From: an archaeon
GTDB taxonomy: Archaea; Nanobdellota; Nanobdellia; Pacearchaeales; GW2011-AR1
Assembly: GCA_030593225.1 (NCBI GenBank)
Contig: JAUVHP010000049.1
Location: forward strand, 1-8,202
Length of the DNA stretch: 8,202 nt
Direction of reading: 5' to 3'
Shown here in pieces: positions 1-5,677 of the stretch (the first letter of the stretch is position 1; each line of letters opens with the position of its first letter). The notes beneath the pieces are model-generated. The model worked only from the letters and a program-made list of their open reading frames with translations. It made no database searches and was not told the origin of the DNA. A program made the translations under genes and the position numbers.

Positions 1-82
1 CAATTAAAAAATCAAAAACTCTTAATTGTGGAGTATCTCCAAAGCATTCTAAAAATATAGATTTGTTTTCTTTTTGTTTCAT
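1..82 (-). CDS. Winged-helix transcriptional regulator, N-terminal fragment (runs off the left edge)
   Basis: A minus-strand reading frame opens at ATG 82-80 and stays open to the window edge, giving about 27 residues that begin MKQKENKSIFLECFGDTPQL. The ECFGDTPQLRVxDFLI pattern is typical of the first helix of archaeal winged-helix/MarR-like regulators common in DPANN genomes, where it normally follows a short N-terminus, so ATG 82 fits best. The helix-turn-helix itself lies outside the window. The start codon sits inside the first, altered copy of the 8-mer array (AACGAAAC changed to AATGAAAC on this strand). The same frame has no stop back to another ATG at 211. Starting there would add 43 residues, including three copies of TKQRNNET encoded by the array. 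Family assignment rests on a short motif and is from memory. Confidence 0.62.
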   Translation of the reverse strand, partial: MKQKENKSIFLECFGDTPQLRVFDFLI

Positions 83-155
83 TGTTTCGTTGTTTCGTTG
101 TTTCGTTGTTTCGTTGTTTCGTTGTTTCGTTGTTTCGTTGTTTCGTTGTTTCGTT
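76..155. repeat. 8-bp tandem repeat (GTTTCGTT), nine perfect copies plus one variant
   Basis: Nine head-to-tail perfect copies of GTTTCGTT occupy 84-155. An altered copy, GTTTCATT, lies at 76-83 and supplies the start codon of the minus-strand regulator. The unit has no stop codon in any minus-strand frame, so translation can pass through it. Three units equal eight codons. Gain or loss of one unit would shift a frame starting at 211, or change leader length by 8 bases if translation starts at 82. Short perfect arrays of this kind are prone to slippage. Confidence 0.95.
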
Positions 156-181
156 TGTTTTAAAGTGTGACTTTCATACTT

Positions 182-233
182 TTTAAATGTTTCCAACTTA
201 CATATAAACATTTCAATAATAGAAACATTTAAA
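182..233. promoter_or_regulatory. Divergent intergenic control region with three AAACATTT sites
   Basis: AAATGTTT at 185-192 and AAACATTT at 206-213 and 223-230 are three copies of one 8-mer, the first inverted. The outer pair extends to a perfect 11-base inverted repeat (182-192 with 223-233). The region lies between two divergent genes that both appear to encode DNA-binding proteins, so it is a reasonable operator for one of them. No binding evidence exists, and A+T-rich DNA yields some chance repeats. Confidence 0.4.
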
Positions 234-238
234 ATAAA
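229..238 (+). promoter_or_regulatory. TATA-like box for the gene at 257
   Basis: TTTAAAATAA lies about 24 bases before the ATG at 257, the spacing expected for a leaderless archaeal transcript. No Shine-Dalgarno sequence precedes the ATG. The same A+T stretch could also serve the minus strand if the regulator starts at 211. Confidence 0.4.
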
Positions 239-256
239 TATTAAATTGAATAATTA

Positions 257-502
257 ATGTCAATAGATTTAGAGAAAGCTCAGATTATGAGGAAGCTAAC
301 AAGGAAAAATAATTGGGGTGGTTGTTATGATAGATTAGAACATTTCAAACGATTTCCGAATTTGAATCAAATAATAAAAGAATTGATTGGATTAAATTGG
401 ATTATTTTTCATAAAAAACCAAACTACAAAGCAATTTCATTGAATACAAAGTTTAAAAAAGAGATTATAGAATTTATAGAATTGCAAATACATAGAGATT
501 AA
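257..502 (+). CDS. Small probable winged-helix DNA-binding protein (81 aa)
   Basis: An 81-residue basic protein. It begins with a helix (MSIDLEKAQIMRKLTRKN), continues through a WGG..DRLEHFKR segment, a helix IIKELIGLNWIIFHKK and a SLNTKFKKEIIEFIE tail. This layout of helices followed by a hydrophobic strand pair resembles small archaeal winged-helix proteins, with the pattern 'MRKLxRKxxWG...IIxELixxgwiixxkk...SLNPxxkkEIxEFI', which I recall but cannot verify here. It is divergent from the regulator at the left edge, with operator-like repeats between them, and its stop lies 24 bases from the stop of the convergent surface-protein gene. No catalytic motif is visible. The start at 257 is the first ATG after a well-placed TATA-like box. 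The function is unknown; transcriptional control is the best guess. Confidence 0.7.
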   Translation: MSIDLEKAQIMRKLTRKNNWGGCYDRLEHFKRFPNLNQIIKELIGLNWIIFHKKPNYKAISLNTKFKKEIIEFIELQIHRD

Positions 503-526
503 TTAATAGTTTTCAAACAGAATCAT

Positions 527-1243
527 TTATACTTTTTTTAATCTCTGATTTTTAACGACGATAAACATGGTTAAAATTCCAATCATTCCTATAAAACTTA
601 CTGCAACTTTTTTAGGAGATTTTACAAATTCTGTTACACCTGTTACTGCTCCTGTTAGAAAACTTGTTGAGGAGGATTTTTCTTTTTTGTTTAAATTATC
701 AATACTTAAATCTATAACTTCATTTTCTGCTCCATTATCTTGGTTATTAATTGGGCTTGAAATTAATGTTTTTGGATTTGAACTTCCTCCTCCACTACTT
801 CCCCCTCCACTGCTAGAAGAAGAACTTTCTTGAGAACAAGCCCCGCAATCATTTGAACAGCTTGAACATGTTTCTCCATTATTGCAAATGTTGTCTCCGC
901 AGAATTCTTCAATATCTTCATTAAATTGAATTGTAAAAGTTAAACTAGTTGTAACAACTTCAAATGTGCTGAATGTGAAAGTTTCATCTGCTTTTTTAGT
1001 TCCAATATAAAATTCAATTTCTCCGCCATTTCCTATTTCGTCTGTAATCACAATATCAAATATATTATCGTGGAGAATTGTTGTTCCTGCAATATTTCCA
1101 TCAAGATAACCCACAAGTGTTTTTCCTTCTACATTTCCCCCACCATTTATAATAATATTTCCATTAAAACCTTCTGGATAAGAAATTGCAGAAATAAAAC
1201 TTGTTAAGAATAATATAGACATTAATAAAATTATTTTTTTCAT
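527..1243 (-). CDS. Exported, membrane-anchored Cys-rich surface protein (238 aa)
   Basis: Residues 1-19 form a signal peptide (MKKIILLMSILFLTSFISA). Residues 20-112 are beta-rich, with alternating hydrophobic residues and many Gly/Asn, probably one Ig-like fold. Residues 115-136 hold six cysteines in a CGDNICNNGETCSSCSNDCG block, a disulfide-type or metal-binding motif often seen in DPANN surface proteins. Residues 140-155 are a Ser/Gly spacer (SSSSSSGGGSSGGGSS). A short acidic/Asn-rich stalk follows, then a transmembrane helix at about 212-230 with a basic KNQRLKKV end. This gives outside-facing topology with a C-terminal anchor. A TTTTTAAAA stretch about 20-25 bases upstream can act as promoter. 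It is downstream of, and in the same direction as, the Ig-repeat protein, but a T-rich terminator separates them, so they are probably independent units. The ligand or role is not recognisable. Confidence 0.85.
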   Translation of the reverse strand: MKKIILLMSILFLTSFISAISYPEGFNGNIIINGGGNVEGKTLVGYLDGNIAGTTILHDNIFDIVITDEIGNGGEIEFYIGTKKADETFTFSTFEVVTTSLTFTIQFNEDIEEFCGDNICNNGETCSSCSNDCGACSQESSSSSSGGGSSGGGSSNPKTLISSPINNQDNGAENEVIDLSIDNLNKKEKSSSTSFLTGAVTGVTEFVKSPKKVAVSFIGMIGILTMFIVVKNQRLKKV

Positions 1244-1310
1244 AAATTTAGATATTAATTCCTTTTAAAAATATTATTATAATAACAAATACACTTTAGT
1301 TATCACTGAG

Positions 1311-1350
1311 AATAAAAAATAAAAAAAATAAAAAGAAAAAAGAAATTAAA
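1311..1350 (-). terminator. Oligo-T terminator after the Ig-repeat protein gene
   Basis: Immediately after the TAG stop of the minus-strand gene, the coding strand reads as a series of T runs, including one of eight T, with no hairpin. Archaeal RNA polymerase stops at such tracts. This supports independent transcription of the next minus-strand gene. Confidence 0.6.
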
Positions 1351-1351
1351 A

Positions 1352-3587
1352 CTATTGACTATATGCTTCTTCTGAAGGTGCATAATCTAAATTATCTGTT
1401 CCTGTTAAAAACAACCAGTAACCTTGTTTTGGATTTAATGGCTCCTCATCTGCAATAGAATATCCATCTTTATCTAAAATAGTTGAATCGCTACCACTAA
1501 GAGTATCTAAAGCTGAACTCTTTGAAATATCTTCAATTAATCCATAATGTCCAATCAAATTCCAACTTGGAGTTAAAGTAACTACAAGTGGTTTTGGAGC
1601 AATATTATCATCATTGCCATACATTCTTTTTCCATTAAGATAAAGGATATCTTCACTACCCATCTTGATGTAATATCCATAACCAGGAATAATTTTATCT
1701 AAATTTCCTGTTTCGTCATCATAATAACGCCATGTATTTTTACCTAAAACCTCATCATAAGTATATGCCCAAACAACATCCACATTTTCACTAACATCAC
1801 TTAAAATAGTATCAATAGATGTATCATCATTTTCAGGAACTAATGGAATTGAAATCAAGTTCCATCCTTCTTGAAGAGCTATCTTAAAATCAGCAACTTC
1901 AATTGTGTAGGAGTCACTTGTCCAAACATTTCCTACGCCATCTGTTGCTGTTATATAATATTCTTGATTTTCATTTAATTCAGAAATTGTTGCACAATAC
2001 TCATTATTATTTCCTTGCATACCTCCTGAAAAATCTTCTAAATAATAATCTACAATTGTAGCCCCAATTATTGTAGCACAAATAGTTACATCTTCACCAA
2101 ATTCTATTACAACATTTCCTTCTATTTCTTCTATTATTGGAGCTGTTGTATCTAAAGTTATTGTTCTTGATTCATCAATGAATTGATTTCCAGCTTTATC
2201 TTCAATAGTTACTTTTATTGCATAAGTACCATCAGAAACAAAAACACCAGAATTATCTTTACCACGCCATACTTTTTTGTGAGGGTTTGTTGATAATCCT
2301 TCCCAAGAATAAACTACATCATTCTCGTCCAAAATTTGGATACTCCAATCAACTTCTTCAGAAAATCTTAAATCAATTGTAACATTATCTTTCACTCCAT
2401 CATCATTTGGAGAAAAAACAGGATTTGTTATTTCATAAGAACTTATTTTTGGAGCTATTACATCAAGCACAATTGTTTCTGTAGATTGTCCAATATTTCC
2501 AGCCAAATCAGTCGCAACAATAGTTATCTTATTTTCACCTTCTACTAAATTAATTGTAACTGAATAAGTATTTTTCTCAATTACATTTACATTAATTTCA
2601 TTTACATTAATTTCAAAAAGATTTAATTCATCAATACTAAATGTAATTGTTTGCGTATCGATATTAGTAAAAAGGGTTATATCATCAATAGTTATAACAG
2701 GTTCAATTTTATCAATCTTTATAGTATTTGTTGCAGACTTTACAACTTCCTTATTTCCAGCCAAATCAACTGAATAATATCTAATGTAATTTTCTCCTTC
2801 TGCACTCACTATAACAGAATTTCCTTCTATTGTTGGAGTACATCCATTATCTTTATCAACACAATAATATGTTTTATCGTAATCTACGCAAGAGAGTGTA
2901 ATAGTTACATCTGAATTAAACCAATTAGGATAACTAATTGAATTATCTGTTGTTTCAGGAGCTATTGTATCAAGCACAATTGTTTCTGTAGATTGTCCAA
3001 TATTTCCAGCTTTATCTGTTGCAACAACAGTTATAGTATTAGAACCTTCTTCCAAATTAATTTCAGCAGAATATGTTCCTGTTTCAAGAGTTGCAACAAC
3101 ATCATTTACTATAATTGTTTCAAGATTAACTTCAGTAAAAGTTCCTGTAATCACAATAATATCATTTTTAGTTAAAGGAGTTACAGAGTCAATAGTTACA
3201 ATAGGATTAGTGTTATCTATTGTAAAAGTTCCATCAGAGGTATCATATAACAATCCTTTCTTATCAATAAGTCTTATTTTATAATCATCCATATCTAAAA
3301 ATTTATCTATATCTGTATTCCATAAAAAAGACAAAGAACCAACTTCAACACCAGTATCAATAATCTTTTGAGAGGATACAAAACCATCTGTTGAATAAAC
3401 AATATCAACCATATCGCTAGAATCATTTCCTTCCCAATTCCAAGTAATCTCTTGAGTTCCACTCAAATATTCTCCACCATTAGGAGAAATTACATTTATG
3501 CTATTTATCGTAGCATTAACCAACCCCCCCCCCAAGCATCAATAAACTTGTCATCACTAAAAAACTTAATATTAAATTTTTTTTCAT
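1352..3587 (-). CDS. Secreted Ig-like repeat surface protein with a frameshift at a G10 tract (744 aa if restored)
   Basis: The body (1352-3535, 727 residues counted from TTG 3535) is a string of beta domains. They are a SPNGGEYLSGTQEITW-type domain (about 13-107), Ig-like modules (about 110-190, 191-276, 278-358) ending in TDxAGNIGQSTETIVLD, a FlgD-like module with FSPNDDGVKD (about 360-462), another Ig module (463-548), and two 'WNLI' C-terminal blocks (558 and 658). There is no C-terminal anchor. Upstream, ATG 3587 opens a clear signal peptide, MKKNLILSFLVMTSLLML, preceded by GGAGGT at 3607-3602. That frame reaches ten G (3533-3524) and then stops after Val-Gly. With nine G it would read directly through GGGLVNA, a good signal cleavage site, into the body. 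As written the gene is OFF, or the tract is miscounted. TTG 3535 is unlikely as a start, because it gives an exported-type protein without a signal. Confidence 0.85.
2463..2503 (-). repeat. 41-bp direct repeat inside the surface protein, copy A
   Basis: Identical over 41 bases to 2970-3010. It encodes the junction AGNIGQSTETIVLD at the end of an Ig-like module. Exact DNA identity between otherwise diverged modules points to recent module duplication or gene conversion. Confidence 0.9.
2584..2613 (-). repeat. 15-bp tandem duplication within the surface protein
   Basis: CATTTACATTAATTT occurs twice in a row (2584-2598 and 2599-2613). It encodes the doubled EINVN segment around residues 308-317 and keeps the frame. 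Confidence 0.9.
2970..3010 (-). repeat. 41-bp direct repeat inside the surface protein, copy B
   Basis: Exact second copy of 2463-2503, about 507 bases away, encoding the same GNIGQSTETIVLD end of the preceding Ig-like module. The two copies could recombine and remove one or more modules in frame, since the spacing (507) is a multiple of three. Confidence 0.9.
3524..3533. repeat. Poly-C/poly-G homopolymer (10) at the signal-peptide junction
   Basis: Ten consecutive C on the plus strand (G on the coding strand). In such an A+T-rich window this is a conspicuous outlier. It lies exactly where the signal-peptide frame and the body frame meet, offset by one base. Removing one base joins the frames. 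Confidence 0.95.
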
Positions 3588-3601
3588 ATTTTTTTATTTA
3601 A

Positions 3602-3607
3602 ACCTCC
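3602..3607 (-). promoter_or_regulatory. Shine-Dalgarno sequence for the ATG at 3587
   Basis: The minus strand carries GGAGGT, a full anti-16S match, 14 bases before ATG 3587. The spacing is a little long. It still argues that translation starts at 3587 with the signal peptide and not at TTG 3535. Confidence 0.55.
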
Positions 3608-3623
3608 TTTTAACTCTATAGAA

Positions 3624-3643
3624 ATTATCCTTATTAGGATAAT
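3624..3643. promoter_or_regulatory. Perfect palindrome upstream of the surface protein gene
   Basis: ATTATCCT and AGGATAAT are perfect 8-base arms around a TATT loop. On the minus strand the palindrome lies just after an A+T-rich TATA-like element (AATATTTATT, 3650-3641), so it is placed like a repressor site or a leader hairpin. ATAATAAATATT is directly repeated at 3639-3650 and 3663-3674. The remainder of the spacer 3588-3877 shows no gene. Confidence 0.4.
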
Positions 3644-3830
3644 AAATATTAACACAATCAGAATAATAAATATTTTTACTCACCATTATGAAATTGAATA
3701 AAAAATTCTTTAAAAACATTATTGTCATAATTTGATACTTTTAGTTGATGACTAAATATAATTAAGTAATTTTATATATTTTATCGTCCTTGAAAAATAC
3801 TGATTTGTTATTACTTTGGTTTAAGAAAAA

Positions 3831-3848
3831 GATTAAATATTTAAATAT
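3831..3848 (+). promoter_or_regulatory. TATA-like region for the gene at 3878
   Basis: ATTAAATATTTAAATATC lies about 35-45 bases before ATG 3878. A start site about 26 bases downstream would leave a short leader containing AAGGGGTAATT, whose GGGG may act as a weak ribosome binding site. Confidence 0.35.
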
Positions 3849-3877
3849 CAAAATTTTTATATAAATAAGGGGTAATT

Positions 3878-4960
3878 ATGTTAATATATATTTTAGTTCT
3901 CATTTCAATTATAATTTTGTTGATTTTTATTTGGAAGTATAAATTAATTATTTTATTAATTGTAGGTTTTGCTGAAAGAAGAAAACTAATAAGCACTCCA
4001 ATTAATGATTCACTTCCTCATTTTAGTAGTGATGTAAAATTCCATCCTCAAAAAGTATCTGATAAAATTATGGACAAATTAGCACAAGATGGAAAGGTTT
4101 TTCTTAAACCAGGTTTATATGAATTTCATCTGCAAAGTTTTTGTTTAGATACTGGAAAATGCAGTCCTTGGGCTGAATACGGCTCTTCAATTACACCACT
4201 TAAAGGAAAACAAAGTGAAGTTATTAAAACCATAATTAAAAATTCGTTAACCTCTCCCAAAATTTCTCAAAGAGACATTCAGAGTTTAATATGGGCAATA
4301 ACTATGAATATGAAATATGAATCTATGCCTGAAGATTTCCAGCTTACAGCCAGGCAACTGCTATCTAAAAAAGAATTAAAAATGATAAGAAAAAGTTTTT
4401 GGAATAAAATTCCTTCACCTCTTAAAGATTTCTTTTTCTCTCAATTAAAGTTATTTCTGCCAAAAAATATGCTCAAAACAATTTCTAAATTAAACAGAAT
4501 AAAAGAAAAATTCTCAAAAGTTGGGACTACTTATGAAGAATTGGAAAGAGTTGCGATTCGTTTTAGAAAATCACAAGTTAAAAAAGATATATCTGAAATC
4601 AAATCTAATAAATGGTTTGTAACTAAAGAAGGATATTTTATACAAGCTTTTTGCGAAAATTATATGGAAACAAGAATGCAAGTTTGGATGCCTAAAAAAG
4701 ATGAATATTTTTCTAAAATAAATAAACTTGGAAGAAAAAATATTTTGAAATCTAAAGATGGGCAGGCAGGATTTTTTGGCAAAAGATTATTTTTTGTATT
4801 TCCATTGCTAATATCTGGTGTGCCTTTTCCAATTAACTCTGGAAGTAGTTACGAAGTTGAAGATTGGGGAACAGTAAAATGTGATTCTTTTTACAAGGCA
4901 ATAATTCCCGAAAAAAAGGATGTTCAAAGAGTATTAACTACATGTAGAAAATATAAATAA
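3878..4960 (+). CDS. Membrane-anchored protein of a conserved uncharacterised family (360 aa)
   Basis: The N-terminus is one long or two closely spaced hydrophobic helices (about residues 2-30), followed by a basic FAERRK, so the bulk is probably cytoplasmic or anchored by its N-terminus. Residues 74-140 hold the most distinctive stretch: VFLKPGLYEFHLQSFCLDTG, then YGSSITPLKG, then SPKISQRDIQSLIWAI. The order 'lkPGxYE..xqSyCL..G, plkG, I.Q.DIQ.LiWAI' matches, from memory, a group of bacterial secreted or envelope proteins of unknown function. The middle is Lys-rich and helical, and the C-terminus (about 300-350) is a Gly-rich beta segment. No catalytic triad or metal site is evident. ATG 3878 follows a GGGG-containing leader. 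It is divergent from the surface protein gene and faces the accessory region. The function is not recognised. Confidence 0.8.
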   Translation: MLIYILVLISIIILLIFIWKYKLIILLIVGFAERRKLISTPINDSLPHFSSDVKFHPQKVSDKIMDKLAQDGKVFLKPGLYEFHLQSFCLDTGKCSPWAEYGSSITPLKGKQSEVIKTIIKNSLTSPKISQRDIQSLIWAITMNMKYESMPEDFQLTARQLLSKKELKMIRKSFWNKIPSPLKDFFFSQLKLFLPKNMLKTISKLNRIKEKFSKVGTTYEELERVAIRFRKSQVKKDISEIKSNKWFVTKEGYFIQAFCENYMETRMQVWMPKKDEYFSKINKLGRKNILKSKDGQAGFFGKRLFFVFPLLISGVPFPINSGSSYEVEDWGTVKCDSFYKAIIPEKKDVQRVLTTCRKYK

Positions 4961-5014
4961 TTTTAACTTTAATGGAAATTACTTTTCAACCTAAATTAAC
5001 TATTCAATAACTTC

Positions 5015-5059
5015 TCACAAAATTAATCCATAATTTTCGTCTCTTAAAAACAAAAAGAT
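5015..5059 (-). pseudogene. Remnant 1 of the nuclease lamin-tail 3' end
   Basis: The minus strand encodes IFLFLRDENYGLIL then a TGA stop. This matches the end of the nuclease at 7688 (TLFLRDENYGLVLWKNY). The stop falls where the intact gene has TGG (Trp). No coding similarity continues upstream, so this is a decayed 3' fragment. Confidence 0.75.
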
Positions 5060-5067
5060 ATTTAAAC
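5057..5067 (+). promoter_or_regulatory. TATA-like box for the hairpin RNA
   Basis: GATATTTAAAC is centred about 26 bases before position 5088, where the first UUCG hairpin begins. An A-rich stretch lies just upstream. This is the expected archaeal distance from TATA box to transcription start. Confidence 0.4.
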
Positions 5068-5087
5068 AACAATCTCTTAACAATTAT

Positions 5088-5158
5088 GTCTAACTTCGGT
5101 TAGATTATTTAACTTCGGTTAAATATTGGAAGAATGGAATTTCGGTTTTATTCTTCCA
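5088..5158 (+). ncRNA. Candidate structured RNA: three consecutive UUCG-loop hairpins
   Basis: Three hairpins follow each other with almost no linker. Hairpin 1 (5089-5104) is TCTAAC-TTCG-GTTAGA, a 6-bp stem. Hairpin 2 (5106-5125) has an 8-bp stem around C-TTCG-G. Hairpin 3 (5127-5158) has a 14-bp stem, GGAAGAATGGAAT against GTTTTATTCTTCC, with three G-U pairs and again a TTCG loop. Hairpins 1 and 2 have the especially stable cUUCGg form, and the G-U pairs and loop sense point to plus-strand transcription. A TATA-like box sits about 26 bases upstream and T-rich sequence follows. It could be a small RNA, or a leader structure of the operon starting at 5252. No known RNA family is recognised. 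Confidence 0.6.
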
Positions 5159-5165
5159 TCTTATT

Positions 5166-5192
5166 TTAATAATTTTTCCACAAAATTAATCT
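5166..5192 (-). pseudogene. Remnant 2 of the nuclease lamin-tail 3' end
   Basis: The minus strand encodes RLILWKNY followed by TAA, matching GLVLWKNY-stop of the intact gene, with strong DNA similarity in the AATAATTTTTCCACAAAA part. It lies 8 bases beyond the hairpin element and about 60 bases before the protease operon promoter. Confidence 0.65.
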
Positions 5193-5222
5193 AAAGAAAT
5201 TTTTTAAGATAAATTCCCAAAT

Positions 5223-5230
5223 TATATAAA
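5223..5230 (+). promoter_or_regulatory. TATA box of the three-gene protease operon
   Basis: TATATAAA is centred about 26 bases before ATG 5252, which predicts a leaderless transcript starting at or next to the start codon. There is no Shine-Dalgarno sequence. Confidence 0.6.
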
Positions 5231-5251
5231 TAACATAAACATTATTTTGTT

Positions 5252-5446
5252 ATGATTAATTTAGATATTCTTAGATCAAAATTTATTTCTTCTTATGCAA
5301 ATGTTCCTCAGAATTTAAGAAAAGATATAATAGTAATTATAGACAAAGAAATGTATTCTTGGCAAACTGCATTTTATGAAATAAAAGAAAAAACAGAACT
5401 AGGAGATAAAATTTTAAAAGCATTGAATCAATTAAAATTAATATGA
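5252..5446 (+). CDS. Small protein 1 of the caspase-like operon (64 aa)
   Basis: A 64-residue, mostly helical protein: an N-terminal helix (LDILRSKFISSYANVP), a strand-like IIVIIDKE, then SWQTAFYEIKEKTELGDKILKALNQLKLI. The pattern 'Fx.aYanvP.nlR.dIIvviD...YSWn.Ay.EI....elG.kIL.kL..L.iI' looks like a compact conserved family and not a chance frame. I have no name for it. The stop overlaps the next start as ATGA, a sign of translational coupling, and the promoter directly upstream makes this the first gene of the operon. A role as partner, adaptor or inhibitor of the protease is inferred from gene order only. No enzyme motif, membrane segment or Cys cluster is present. Confidence 0.7.
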   Translation: MINLDILRSKFISSYANVPQNLRKDIIVIIDKEMYSWQTAFYEIKEKTELGDKILKALNQLKLI

Positions 5447-5676
5447 AACAAAAATACAATGAAAACATAAAGGAATTAGTTATTGCGAGAATAGAATCAA
5501 CCCTCCCTTCTGATTTAAAATTATTTGTTGGTGGAAATGGAGGAATAACAAGAGACGAAATGATATCTCATGTAAAAAATGGTGACTTAATTGGGAACAC
5601 TATAATAAAAAATCAAATGAATTTCTTACAAGCAGTCTCAAGTGGAAAATTAGTTGAATTATTAAACACTGTCTAA
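5443..5676 (+). CDS. Small protein 2 of the caspase-like operon (77 aa)
   Basis: A 77-residue protein that starts inside the stop of the previous gene (ATGA) and ends one base before the protease start, so the three genes are almost certainly co-translated. It has an N-terminal helix (ENIKELVIARIESTLP), a conspicuous Gly-rich LKLFVGGNGGITRDEMISHVK segment at about 25-45, and a C-terminal helix (IGNTIIKNQMNFLQAVSSGK). The 'sl P.. .k...G..G..T.dE.i.HV..gD.iG..I...q..fL.av..G' layout suggests a small conserved alpha-helical domain that I cannot name. No catalytic residues are evident. Possible roles are substrate, sensor subunit or antidote of the protease. These are inferences from tight coupling. 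Confidence 0.7.
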   Translation: MKQKYNENIKELVIARIESTLPSDLKLFVGGNGGITRDEMISHVKNGDLIGNTIIKNQMNFLQAVSSGKLVELLNTV

Positions 5677-5677
5677 A

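Noticed and set aside
76..155. CRISPR-like array
   Set aside because: The 8-mers are contiguous with no spacers and no cas genes nearby; this is a microsatellite-type tandem repeat.
567..833. Plus-strand 88-residue open frame rich in Pro, Leu and Glu
   Set aside because: It is the antisense of the Ser/Gly spacer and C-terminal part of the membrane-anchored protein, and its composition follows from that strand. No promoter or ribosome binding site.
2993..3175. Plus-strand 60-residue open frame rich in Cys, Asn and Ser
   Set aside because: It is antisense to the Ig-like modules of the large surface protein and has no independent support.
3694..3741. Short plus-strand frame beginning MKLNKKFFKNIIVII between the divergent genes
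   Set aside because: Fifteen codons without a ribosome binding site or clear promoter; expected by chance in this spacer.
5086..5103. Leader peptide MSNFG followed by a stop, overlapping hairpin 1
   Set aside because: Five codons, no ribosome binding site, and the sequence is better explained by RNA base pairing. The 11-codon frame at 5134 is rejected for the same reason.
5015..5192. Transposon or insertion-sequence ends
   Set aside because: The repeated segments are recognisable in-frame ends of a nuclease gene with stop codons; no transposase or inverted terminal repeats accompany them.
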